Assembly (NCBI GenBank): GCA_009760855.2 | Contig: WPIO01000147.1 | Location: forward strand, 436,001 to 500,000 | DNA from: Cristatella mucedo | Lineage: Eukaryota > Bryozoa > Phylactolaemata > Cristatellidae | Direction of reading: 5' to 3' | DNA: 64,000 nt | Shown: piece after piece, positions 21,345-31,802 of the stretch | Layout: each line of letters begins with the position of its first letter | How positions within the stretch are numbered: position 1 is the stretch's first letter | Translations under genes and position numbers: made by a program | Notes under the pieces: model-generated | The model's input: the letters and a program-made list of their open reading frames with translations, nothing else | Told to the model about the DNA's origin: nothing | Databases searched by the model: none

Positions 21345-21625
21345 TACGAAACAGCAGCTACTCTCCTGCTGCCGGCTATGGCACATCCTTTTCAGCAGTC
21401 CTGAGCTGCTACTTCCATGCTAATCACTACCTCAACTGCTCTTCTGACTCTGCCATGCCTTCTAATTTCTCTTTGTTGCGTGAGATGAAGTCTGTTGGCA
21501 ACCGAGTGCTTACCGAAAGCCGCTCAGGCTGTGAGTGCGCTATACAAAGTTCTTCTTCGTAACAACCACATAGTCTTTAGGGCTTTGTAGAGTTTCAGAC
21601 GGAGATACATTATATATCTAAATAA
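21345..21625 (+). repeat. Short interspersed element C, copy 1
   Basis: It matches 38336-38610 and 30308-30570 over about 265 bases: GCCGGCTATGGCACATCC, CTCTTTGTTGCGTGAGATG, CCGAAAGCCGCTCAGGCTGT and GACGGAGATACATTATAT. It is inserted in the fibre-like gene, so it is younger than the Polinton. Confidence 0.8.
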
Positions 21626-21854
21626 ACTAATGGATGAAGAATTAAAGTTGCAACTATTCAAGGTATTATGGATTTATGGATAACTCACTAACTCCAAATG
21701 TGTTTGGTGTTACATATGACACAAAGTGCGTTAGTAATTTAGGTGATGTCGTGATACCTAGAGGAATATTAGTAGTTGGTGCAAATTATGTATTACCAGG
21801 TGGAATAACAAAAGCATAAACACCTCCACCAAATACATATTCTGGCATTCAAGG

Positions 21855-22247
21855 TTTATTATCGGGAGGCTACACTGTATACTCTACTCCTGGCCCGTGT
21901 AACTGCCAACCATTGGGCTTTCATTTTTATGTAGATGACACGCAGCTGTACCTTCACTTTTAAATGATTGCATTCCAGCATGTCAAACTGTCTTACGCGC
22001 CGGGTATGGACCTGCACGAACCGTACGAGCCGGCCAGGTGCTGCTAACGGCTCAGACTGGCTGACTGGCGACCGTCTCGCGGGCAACGAACTCACCGTGT
22101 TGACACGGGAGACCCTGGCCCAGCTCAGAACGTATCTGCAGCCCTTGCAACCAAACTCGAGCGGCCCGTCCATCGAAAACTCCGTACGCGGACCGCGAGC
22201 ATCGCGCTCCACTCAGCTCCGCGAAGCCCTAACAGCGAATCCATTAG
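21855..22247 (+). repeat. GC-rich insertion with an RT 'YVDD' fragment
   Basis: About 390 bases are clearly GC-rich within AT-rich Polinton DNA. 21917-21962 encodes LGFHFYVDDTQLYLHF, motif C of a CR1/L2-type reverse transcriptase; its wording differs slightly from the main LINE (YADD). The rest is GC-rich sequence without recognised coding. It is probably a fragment of another LINE, or a chimeric insertion. Confidence 0.55.
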
Positions 22248-23099
22248 ACTACAATAAAAACTTATGGAAAGCACAGTATTTAGATCTGATACTACATTAT
22301 ATAATAAACAAATAACAGGATATGTTTATATAGCATTAAGATACAATGTGTGGGCATTATATTTCAATGAATGGAACTATAGATGTGGATTCAAACAAGA
22401 TAAATACTCCAACTAGTATTAATTCTTTAGATTCTATTAGTACAAGTTTTGCTGATAAAAATTACTTTAGGAATGACTCTGATCTTGTAATTAAAGGAAA
22501 CCTGTCAGCCAAATTAAAAAAATATGTCAACTTATCAAATCCGACTCGAAATAATGATGCTGCAACTAAATCTTAATTTGATGCTAAACTATCAAAAAGT
22601 AGTTCTGAAATAGGTGGATCATTTATATTTCCTCAAGTTAAAGCCCAAAATACTGCTGGATGTTATGGTATTTTTAGCTATATCGTTAATTTAGGAACAA
22701 TGAAGTTACATTTGATAATCCACCTAGAGAGTATAAAGCTAATAGAATAATAAAAATTAGTGAAGTTATTAACTTAGGAGATGATGATAGACCAAATAGC
22801 TTTTGTAAATTACCTGATGCTTTAGTTTCAAAACCAACTAACTATAGAATCATAATGAAAATAACGGATATTGATGCAGCTCAGCTAAATTTAAGAAATG
22901 AAATTAGCTATAGATCATATTATCGAGTTTGAAGTAGAACTAGTACATCTGATTACTCTGGAAGAGGCGATAATAGAGTATACTATCAAACAGTAACATC
23001 AGACATTGAACTTTATATACGGGATAAAAAAGAAGTAATAGTTAAAAATTACTATCATCATTTTCGTCATCTCAACAATTTTCCCCTTCAAAATTCTTC

Positions 23100-23700
23100 T
23101 CATTTAACTTTTATGAGATTTATAATAATATTGTTCTACTACTATCTTATTCTACAAAAATAAAAACTTTAATATTTATGATACAGTTCCAGATAATCAA
23201 GGACTAATTGATGTTACAGATACAAATTTTATTTCATTTGCATCAACTTATCCCAAGTTACATTATTGTCCTTACTTTGTAAGTACACGCTCCGGTGATT
23301 GTGTAAAAATAGAAAAAGTTTGAGAAGCATAAGTAGCTTGATTAGTATAAGAAATATCAGTTGTTGCTGCTGCCATTGTCTCTATAATGCAAAAAATTTA
23401 AACAAAATAAATCAGAAGAAACGGTAATAAATTTCACTCATCTTTGGTAGTAGGTGATTTCTTTTCCTTCTCTTCCCAAGAGATCGCGCTAATAATTTTA
23501 ACTCTGCACTCCATATCGCTGATATCACAGATTTAATTAAGTATGAACTATAAAGATCAGGAACTAACTTATCAACATAATGCTTAACTATTTTCTGATC
23601 ATTTTATGTAGACAAGTTTTTAGAGCCATTTCACAGGGTTGTCCACAGCTAAAAATTCTTGATACGTCCATTTCTATATAATATTTAAAATTTACTTTTA
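23100..23700 (-). pseudogene. Small Polinton frames, unidentified
   Basis: Two possible starts on the - strand: MAAATTDISYTNQATYASQT (about 23373 down) and MDVSRIFSCGQPCEMALK (about 23670 down). The first stops after about 35 codons and the second is interrupted repeatedly. They lie between the fibre-like gene and polB. Little can be said of function. Confidence 0.3.
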
Positions 23701-23749
23701 AAAATTACATTCGTTGTCTTCCTCATTTTCGTATTCATATTTTAATTTT

Positions 23750-24826
23750 TATTTCAATTGATAGATAGTCTGGATCATAGTCCGCACTATCTGAGAAGGC
23801 ATGTTTGTCTTAATCTTTTTAAAGAGTCTCGTCATATTCACAACGCAGATTCCTGAATGTTTCCCTGCTCGGATTCTTTATCAGAAATTCACTATACCAT
23901 TAAGTTATTTTTAAATGACTGTTTACAGCTTGACTCTTCTTTAGTTCTTAAAAAATTCAAATAATCAAAGTGGGACTATGTATTTTTTACTACTGACCTA
24001 GTTGCACCATTTGCTTTGCTGACATGGCAATCCTTTTCTATTACCCCATTTCTTGTATTAGCTACTTGCATTGAATATAACTTTGGCCTTACAAAATGCC
24101 CTCGACCAAACATAGATTGATTGCAAGAATACGCATCTTTAGTGACGTTACGAGCGTGTAGCAATAATGGATAATCAGAGAATGTATCGCGAAGTTCTTT
24201 TGGGCATTCGATATCAACTTCTAAAACGAATCCTTTTTGAGAAACACGACTAAGACTCATTATAGACTCAGCAGCCCACTGTTCTATTGCAGTCTTTGGA
24301 ACAAACGAAAGTTCCCCTACAGCAGCTGTTGTTCATTGCACATTCATAAAGATTTGTAGCGTCCAGATAAAGCAACCAGGATTTTTCTTTTTTAGTGTCA
24401 AAGCCAGGGTAATGCTCATTATTAGCCTTATTAGCATATCGATCAGAAGCTTTTGTCATTCCTTCTCGTATTCCACGTTCAAAGGATTCGTACTTATCCC
24501 CATCTCTTAACAGTTCTAGTACAATACCAGTAAACTTAAGACCAATTATCTAGGTCATCTGAGGAATCATCATAAACTTGGCAGGATCAATCTGATTACT
24601 CGAGTGAATTAATTTCTTAAATGCCCCATAAACATCTGCAAGTAGTAATACGCCTAACTTAAGGTAAAGTTCATGATACCTAGCTAAATTTTAAAATTTT
24701 GAAGGTCTTCTAAGCATTGACAGCATGTCCATAGCTCTTTCGACTGATATATCCAGATATGCTTGAGTAGAACTTATCTTCACTCGGTAGTTCAGTTTCA
24801 TTAAACCTGTGGTATCAATCCATGTA
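23750..24826 (-). pseudogene. Protein-primed DNA polymerase B (Polinton type), with internal deletion
   Basis: Read from 24826 downwards: NETELPSEDKFYSSIS, LARYHELYLKLGVLLLADVY, IDPAKFMMIPQM, TGIVLELLRDGDKYESFERG, EGMTKASDRYANKANNEHY, LLYLDATNLYECAM (palm motif A region), then GFVLEVDIECPKEL..FSDYP. These follow the canonical order of the Polinton polB, which replicates the element by protein priming. The text then jumps to FVRPKLYSMQVAN and KANGATRSVVKNT, which belong much nearer the C-terminus. The fingers and the motif with catalytic DTD are therefore missing. Stops occur near 24550 and 24350. The N-terminal exonuclease part is missing beyond 24826, where a dispersed repeat begins. Confidence 0.85.
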
Positions 24827-24831
24827 TTAAT

Positions 24832-26190
24832 AAGCCTACGGCCATCGAGCCTACGGCCATCGCCTACCAAGACCTTGGTTCAAGTATCAGCCAAATACAC
24901 GTCTACTCCGTTCAGCTTTACATTCGCCACATCGAGCATGCACGCTTTGTTTTATTACTGCGAGCATTTCATTCGCTGTACTTCGGTACATGCTACTCGC
25001 AAAAGGTCAGTGGCCATGGCTATCTTCATATCTGCGTTAGCACGTTGGCCTGATTATGTTACTCAATTGATTGAGCATGTTAGATATTGTGCATGTCAGT
25101 AAACATTGGCAACGGAATCTCTATTAGCGAGTTGTAAACAAGGTGGATAGAGCTCTGGTTCTGTTAAGCATCTCTTCAAGTGAACTATCATTATTGTTAC
25201 TATTCATTTAGGAATGCGAACCTAAGATCAATCGGAAGCTTGTATGACGCTTTGGTTCGGCACTGAATCTTTGCTTCTGCGACGTTACGCTTTAATATAT
25301 CATACAACCATAGCATAGAATTTCACTTCCTTCTACGGCCGCTTTAAAGGCAATCCATTCTTAACTTTAGTGCAATGCCCTTGAAGAATGGTTCACAGAA
25401 TTCTGTCGCAGACCAACAGCATAGAGCTCGCAGGGCGGAGGTAGACTCAGCGATCACCATAGATACGTCTGGGGTTGCCAAATAAAGACACTGCAAGAGC
25501 AATTACATCGTAGAACCAACGTCCTGCTATTGACTACATACGGGAAAGCAAGAAGAAATGGTCAAGATTGTGAAGTTTTCGGAAAGTTTGCCTTTTAGAA
25601 AACAAACAAGTTATAATTGCAATCCCTAGTTTTGACAATTGGCAAATTCTGTGAGACATGTTTACACCAGCTCATTGCGCTCCAACTTACGACACGTGTG
25701 AACATATTGCCAACGGAATGTTTTTTTTTGGTAAACTTTGAAAATAAAAGTTAATCAGCAATAAAAGGGTGCCAGACCATCATTTAAAACTATAAAATAT
25801 GCATTACATTTTTAAAGTACTGAACACAAGGTCGCCTATCTGACTGGTAGTTATAACAATCAAAAAGCCTAAGGCTAAACCCATGAAACTAGACTCAGCC
25901 CTTTGAGGTAGGGATCCAGCTTTGGCGAATGGCTATCTCAGTCCATTAATGCTTTATTAACTCGCCATACGATAAGCCCCTTCCAGCCCGTATAACCGGA
26001 AGTGAATAACGCTCGGCAACTATGTTGAGCTCAGTGCAAGTCGTTGAAATAAATAAATTTATGGAACAAGCGGCATAGTGCACTCCCTCTGTGTCGGTGT
26101 CTGAGTACTTCTGAACAGAGCTATCCTTAAATTCCTGTCAGGGTATTATCACGCTGGCTTCTTGCTGCCTTTGTGTGCTGCTGCATTTGT
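24832..26190. repeat. 1.3 kb dispersed repeat, copy 1
   Basis: Nearly the same sequence stands at 48538-49830 in the same orientation, from ACGGCCATCGCCTACCAAG to GCTGCCTTTGTGTGCTGCTG. Copy 1 has a duplicated 15-base start (GCCTACGGCCATCGA) and an extra A/T-rich stretch near 25735-25800. There is no long open frame, no terminal inverted repeat and no poly-A. It truncates the Polinton polB on its left and adjoins a LINE fragment on its right. Confidence 0.85.
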
Positions 26191-26191
26191 G

Positions 26192-26320
26192 TAAGCGACA
26201 GAACCTTTAAGTCGATGCGCTGCTAGATTGAGAGCCAGTGCAGGTTGACGAGAAGAGGTGCTATGAGGTTACTGCGACGCTCACGATAGATGAGCCTAGT
26301 GCAGAGTTTCGCACCAATGG
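26192..26320 (-). repeat. LINE fragment (RT C-terminal region)
   Basis: GCGACAGAACCTTTAAGTCG, AGCCAGTGCAGGTTGACGAG and ACTGCGACGCTCACGATAGA match the - strand of the LINE around its LHWLPV and CRERRS codons. It begins exactly where the 1.3 kb repeat ends. Confidence 0.75.
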
Positions 26321-26324
26321 ATAA

Positions 26325-27150
26325 TAAAGAAGTAAATTGTCGTAAATAAAGAAATAAAGTAGCGAACGGTAAAGTCGCAGCACAAAACACCAGAGCGCAC
26401 GAGATCACTCTGAACACGTTTTACCTCTAGCAAGTCATGCAAGCAAGAGAGACCACTCAGTACCCACGATGCGTAGCTGTCACACACCGCTTTCCCCTAC
26501 CGTTTGCGGCATTGTCAAATCTACTGACCGCGCGCGAATTTTGAAAAAGAGATTCTTGGATGCATATTGATTTTCTTCAATTTATTTTGCGTGACCCTGG
26601 CCGAGTCTCCGAATTTTCATAATTCGAACTGTTGTAAGTCGGGGTTAACTAGTGATAAGAATAAGAAGAAAAGTTTAAATCTTTAATTACACTGTAGGTT
26701 ATAGTTTCAAGCATTCACAAACATTTTAAGACTATTGTGCTGCACTTCTGTCAAGGCACGCATAAATGTATGTAAGATGTGGGTATTTCACTCCCCGTGC
26801 AAAGCTGGCGCCAACTATATCTTTAGACATCCATTGTCTAAGGCCAAGGTCAGTCGAAACGGGTGCTAGGTTCCAGGTATTTTTTGCTGTGACTTTAAAG
26901 GAGAAGCCGTTATCTCTAGGTCTGGTGGCTTGTGTGAAAAGAATGTAAAAAAATATTAGATATGCAACCATTTCCGCTGCTGGCAGTTCGGAGGCCGGCT
27001 GATGGGAGAGAGTAGATAACCTGTATGGGTCCGAATTAGGATAGTCTAGGTATGAATGTGATCCATAATTTTATCTATTATATAACATTATATTGTAATA
27101 TTATAATATACATAATATTATTATAATATAATATATATATATATATATTT
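26325..27150. other. No gene recognised
   Basis: A 79-codon frame on the - strand (26971-26732, with FSFKVTAKNTWNLAPVSTDL) vaguely recalls the C-terminal region of LINE ORFs but is too short to assign. 27060-27150 is AT-rich simple sequence ending in (TA)n. Confidence 0.35.
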
Positions 27151-27170
27151 GTTGTGTTTGTGCTGGCTGT

Positions 27171-27720
27171 CGCTCACAGATCAAGACGGCTCAGGCAGAT
27201 TATTACGGAAACGCGGAACCGGGCCGCACGGCCAGCAAGCCGGCTAGGAAACTGCAAAAGAAGCAGCTGCAAGTGGGTCCGCTGTTTTTGCCCCGGCTTC
27301 TTCCGCCGGAGTAGTCCGCTGTCGCGGTTCAGCAGACCGAACTACGCAACCATCTTCCCACGAGAAGCCGACTAAGCATAGGTCGGCTTCTAGAGGCTAC
27401 GTGACACCTGCTCGTAGGAGGCACACCAAACCACGGCCTTTGGTGACCAGCTGGATGAGTAGGCCACCAGCTTTAAGCCACCGCTGTGGCATAGGCACCC
27501 CCTTCTCCCACAGCCAGGGATTAGGTGCATTCCTCCCCCCTCTGCCGTACGGGTTTCAACAAACGGTTTCAAACTCGGAGCCGGGCCGCACTGCCAACAC
27601 GCTGGCTGGGAAACAGCTGCTGCAAGTGGGTCCGCTTTTTTGCTTCAGCGGCTTCCGCCGGAGTAGACCGCTGTCGCGGTACAGCAGGCCCAACAATATT
27701 CCGTATTCCATATTAGGATA
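27171..27720. repeat. GC-rich segment with two diverged 130-base direct repeats
   Basis: 27222-27350 and 27578-27697 share GGGCCGCAC, GCTGCAAGTGGGTCCGCT, CTTCCGCCGGAGTAG and CCGCTGTCGCGGT in the same order. The segment is GC-rich between AT-rich neighbours. Open frames in it overlap on both strands and look like composition effects. Confidence 0.6.
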
Positions 27721-27724
27721 ACCT

Positions 27725-28870
27725 ATGGATCCGAATTAGGAGTCAGAGGACTAAGAAGCCGCGTTTCCTAAGCCTACTCGAGAGGGCTGAAGTGCGCTCG
27801 CCGGATCTACTGCGTTTCGATCTGCGTCAAGCAGCTTTTTTAAACTTTTTTTAAAACAGCACTTTACCAATAAACAGCGGACAGTCGCAGCCGGCTTGCG
27901 CAAGCATTGTACTTTAGACATCGTTTTGCTACGGCTAATATTATTCGCCCAGCAGTCGAGCCATGAAACTCTCTCATGACTTTAGTGGCACCGTACACTT
28001 TCGTTCGTGCTCTATGCGTTTCCGGCTGTGTCAAGCAAGCTCGGTCCCCGAGAGTAGATCGACGTTGCTACAAGTAGACATTCGCCGCGGCCGCTGAGAT
28101 TCGCCAACACTTAAGACCTTCATATAGACGTGCAGCTGTGTGATCGCTAAGCGCAGGGGTATTTAGACTCGATTGAAGCAGTGAATGCTCTTGCACATCC
28201 CTCTAGATGAAAATAGTTTGACCAAAAGATGATACGATTACAATCAAGTGAACGCCCGTTGAAAACTATGCCTCATGAAATGAAGACCTATTGCATCATC
28301 TGAGCATATCCGACTTTAAGCACTCCATTATGCCTGACACCGAGAACGAAAATAAATCCGAGCAATGCATTTACGCAGATGGAATCACGGGTTTCAAAAG
28401 ACAACTCCCTTTATTTTACCTGCCAATATATTTGAAGCAGCGGGCTGATAATGACTCAAAGGAAACAACAAAAAGCTGTCATCACTATGTAAAAGTTAGG
28501 TTCTTTAATTCAGATAACCAAAACTATGATGTACCTGACCTATGTTATCCAAATAATTATAAAAATAATGCAGACAACTCTTGAGAATGCAACATTTCAG
28601 CTTGTCTAACTCCACGTTCTTTTTTTTCAGGACAATCGCGTCAAGTGGTGCAGCTGATGCTCAAGCTCAATTTTTTTCGGTACCAGTGCACTCTTGGCAG
28701 GGAGTTTTATTATACTAACGTCTTCATTAGTCTGATTAAAAAAATCTCGTGACTAATTATGGACCAAGCTCCAGCTTATCAGCACTTTAAAGAAATCTTT
28801 CAATCAGGCTTTAAACTTGTCTCGTTCCGACTCGCATCTACTTTTATGTCATACTTATTTTTATTTGAGT
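27725..28870. other. Unassigned stretch with one open frame
   Basis: 28291-28584 (+) is open for 97 codons (ENENKSEQCIYADGITGFKR; HHYVKVRFFNSDNQNYDVPD); I know no family and see no splice support. 27840-28230 contains GC-rich islands with possible promoter-like composition, but no specific site can be supported. Confidence 0.25.
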
Positions 28871-28879
28871 GACCACCGA

Positions 28880-29030
28880 CTCAGGTCAAAATCCAGGAGG
28901 TACAACCCAGGTCGTGGGTTTCAGTTCTGTAGTAAGCGATCTTTTATTGCCGATACTATCAGTAAAAATTGCCATTGACACACTTTCTGCTACTTTTGCT
29001 AAGAGGGCTGTTGAATCGGCCATCATCAAG
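28880..29030 (+). repeat. Eroded SINE A copy
   Basis: CCCAGGTCGTGGGTTTCAGT is a decayed B-box region, followed by GCGATCTTTTATTGCCGATA and GAGGGCTGTTGAATCGGCC, in the order of SINE A. Confidence 0.6.
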
Positions 29031-30300
29031 TATACCTATGTACAAACTCCTATGGATCAGAAAGAGAACTCATCTGGGAGGTAGCCGGTTTACATTGTAG
29101 GAGATGAATCAGCATACATTTAATTCGTAAAGAATATCTTAAAGCATTAAGCCCGAGTTCATTGCTGGGGCGTGCCAAGGGCACTGACTCTTTGCCCCTT
29201 GCACTAGTGGGATAAGCTGCTCGGTTTCTCTTAGAAGACTATATTTATTTGGCAGTGCTGACTGCCCGGCATTGAGTATCAACTACTTCGCTGATCATGT
29301 TAACTCTTTCCGCACGACCGCAAGCAGTGATGTTAATCGATTAGCCACGAGCAGCTAGCAATTTGCCAGCTAAGTGAATGAATTCAGCCGTGGTACTACG
29401 ATTATTCAAGCTATATGTAAAAACGTGAGAGATTCGCATTAGAAATGGTTCAAGACAAGGCAAGATCACATGAAGCAAGAAAAGGTGCTGAAAGAAGCAG
29501 AGGAGCTCGTGTCTAGCCCAGAAGCACCTTTCTCGGAAGTCGGGGTGCCTGAGGTATGTAAAAAAGTTGGATTTTCAGCTAAGATGGTAGTTTAGGAATG
29601 ACATGACTGATAAGAGTTGCCTTTCTAAAATAGAACCACAAGAATACTTTATCATGAGCAACAGCCTCGGAGCCACACACACACGTCACCGAGGTGCACA
29701 ACCTAGCCACTTGTTCCTTGGAAGTACGGCAGCCTTGCTGCATTGACAGTATGCTCCAAGGACTGGGCCACCGGACTCGGAAGGCGGCTCTTCAGCACCT
29801 ACTCTAGTGGGACAAATGAGTTTTCTGAGATTGGTCTAAGAAGGCAGAGAGAGAGAACTTCCCCTCTCAGGCGGGAGGGAAAGGAGGAGAGGGTAAGCGA
29901 AGTCAAGGTCTGTCCCATCCCTGGCAATAATCCCGAGTGTCCATGCCATATGCCTTTAGATATGTAGGGAGATCGATGGATTAAATTTCACTTGGCATTA
30001 GCTACGAAATTAAGCAAAAATAGAACAGCAAGCGGTTGCTTGCTAACGCTCGAAAAATTCATCCGTTGGTCGACAAGGCAGCAGTGGCAAGACCCAACTT
30101 GTAGCATATAAGTAAGGCAACCATCCATTTGGTACTGAGCGAAATCATTAAGTGGAGGTTGGCAGTAGTGCTGACTCAATATGCAGCTGCAGCTTGGAGG
30201 CCAAAGGGCGACACGGGCTCAAATGGCAAAAACTGACAGCCGACTGCTTGGCTCGTGATGCCCAGCAGATTCAATTCCTAGAGGCTTTCAATGGCTAGAT
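29030..30300. other. No gene recognised
   Basis: Several short frames on both strands do not extend through plausible splice sites. 29690-29980 is GC-richer, but nothing is assignable. Confidence 0.4.
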
Positions 30301-30307
30301 GAGTGAT

Positions 30308-30570
30308 GCATTTACAACTACTCACCTACTGCCGACTATGGCTCACCCTTTCCAGCGGTCCTACTTCCATGCTACTCACTACCCCAACTACTCTCCTGAC
30401 TCTGCTATGCTTCCCACTTTCTTTGTTGCGTCAGGCGAAGTCTTGGCTACCGAATGCATACCGAAAGCAGCTTAGGCTGTGAGTGTGCTATGAAAAACTC
30501 TCCTGAGTAACACCCACATGGTCTTTATGACTTTGTGGCGTTACAGAAGGAGATACATACATACATAGCT
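30308..30570 (+). repeat. Short interspersed element C, copy 2
   Basis: TGCCGACTATGGCTCACCC, CTCTCCTGACTCTGCTATGC, GCAGCTTAGGCTGTGAGTGT and CACCCACATGGTCTTTATGA align with copy 3 at 38336. The 3' end is GGAGATACATACATACAT. Confidence 0.85.
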
Positions 30571-30589
30571 CGGTGTACCAGCCCCATGC

Positions 30590-31800
30590 AAGCACTTTTT
30601 TTTTTACCTGCAGCTAAACTTTGGTCAGCCACCATTGTGTCCACTGAGGCTGACGGACGAGCACAGGCCAAACAGACCACTCCACTAACTTAGCACCAAT
30701 ATGGTCTGGATCACTCAGTAGCAGCCTGATCGGCACAGCAAAGGTATGCTGCTGCTGCTGAGCACGGTGCCCAACAATGTTTCGGTCTTGGGCCATCCTA
30801 CAACCCGGGACTACGACACGATACTAATGCACAGGCCCCTACCACCGGGTTTCGAAAAGCACTGGGTGGACGTCCAGCACAGGAGGGTAGCTACGAATTT
30901 ATTTGGGCCTCGGGGCAGCAACAACGGTGGAGAGGGAATGGGGCCAGCGAGGGAGCACACCTAAAGCAACACCTCAGCGGAGTCACTTGCAAGGCAACAC
31001 TTCAGCTGTCCAAGGCAACACTTCAGTGTAGCAACATGCACTCTCCAATTGGCCTCCACCAAATCCGGGCAACAGCTAAGCTTCCAGAGCTGCAAAGTAG
31101 CTTTCAGGAATTGCAGCCGACATGATCCGGGCGCCGATCACTGTGCGACTGACTGGATGGCGCTGCTTCACATCAGGCGGTGCCACACCTGTGGCTGGAA
31201 TGCAGTGTTGGCTAACTGCTTTGGCAAAGCCAGGCATGGATACAGCTTGCGCAGTAGGCACCCACACTTCAACACTTCACAGACCTACAAGACCTGGCAT
31301 CCCGGCGGGTGTCTATATCGCAGCATATTGGCAATGCAGCTGTTGGATCCTGTGGAGATTTGCTGATACCAACTAAGAGTCGACCGAGCCAAAGTCAGCG
31401 GGTCCATATTAGTATGGAGTCCCCCAAGAGCACAACCTGTGCGAGTTGAGCAAGTGATGCCACGTGACCTAAATCGCAAGGCATGCTGAAGCATCGGTCG
31501 ACTTCCGTGCATAGTGCTGATATTCTGTGGCTACACAGCCTGTGGCAGCCTGGCGGCTACGTGGTCGAGTTGCATGAGCCGCGCGGCCTTGAGGAGATTC
31601 AGCCGAGTGGGTGCTGGCAGCAGGCTCGCCAGGTCTTGCAGCCTCCCCTTGGCGCACTCACGATCCAGCTTGATGAGCACACCCGCTTCTGTCGTAGCTT
31701 CTAATGCAGACCTCGAGGAGACAATAACAGCATCAGTGGACGTGTCAATGGCATCCTCGGCTGGCGAGACGACCGTGGTGCCCTGCAAGACGAGCTACAG
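30590..31800 (-). other. GC-rich, coding-like region, unrecognised
   Basis: On the - strand an acceptor (ctcgtcttgcag, about 31779) precedes a frame with SSRSALEATTEAGVLIKLDR, LQDLASLLPAPTRLNLLKAA and LMQLDHVAARLPQAV before TAG near 31531. Further down, other - frames are open, and + frames are open as well, so composition may explain it. The leucine-rich helical piece is the best candidate for a real C-terminal exon. It lies next to a LINE fragment. No family is known to me. Confidence 0.3.
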
Positions 31801-31802
31801 TG

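Larger units (their letters stand above)
20780..23100 (+). pseudogene. Fibre-like protein with repeated 'MNGN..I..L..P....AA.K.Y' units, broken
   Basis: Three related units are visible: LSMNGNLLKNLGAPLDQGEV (about 20835-20890), LDMNNHRIIDLENPKNP then EAAFKDYADTKLSING (about 21010-21105), and IKGNLSAKLKKYVNLSNPT then NNDAATKS (about 22487-22575). Such units form the shaft of phage-type tail fibres and of fibre-like proteins in some Polintons, probably trimeric attachment proteins. Downstream, PPREYKANRIIKISEVINLG, NYRIIMKITDIDAAQLNLRN and YYQTVTSDIELYIRD suggest a beta-rich head ending near 23060. An (AT)n(GT)n run, a type C repeat and a GC-rich piece interrupt it, and stops are frequent. Confidence 0.6.
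10700..24830. mobile_element. Decayed Polinton/Maverick (adintovirus-like) element
   Basis: AT-rich block holding remnants of a protein-primed polB, FtsK-like ATPase, adenain-like protease, capsid-like and phospholipase-like virion proteins and a fibre-like protein, on both strands. This gene set is diagnostic of Polintons and the related adintoviruses. Every gene has stops or frameshifts. Later insertions are LINE pieces (11586, 14160, 15125), a type C short repeat (21345), a GC-rich piece (21855) and, at the right end, a 1.3 kb dispersed repeat. I found neither an integrase nor terminal inverted repeats, so the outer limits are approximate. Confidence 0.85.

Noticed and set aside
10700-24830. 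Bacterial or phage contamination, suggested by fibre-like repeats and phage-type ATPase
   Set aside because: Animal LINE copies are inserted in the element, and polB, protease and ATPase have Polinton rather than tailed-phage features.
29440-29552. KWFKTRQDHMKQE peptide between an AG and a good GT donor, resembling homeodomain helix 3
   Set aside because: The invariant Asn of the WFxNR motif is Thr and the following Arg is Gln; no helix 1 or 2 is found upstream, and the acceptor is purine-rich.
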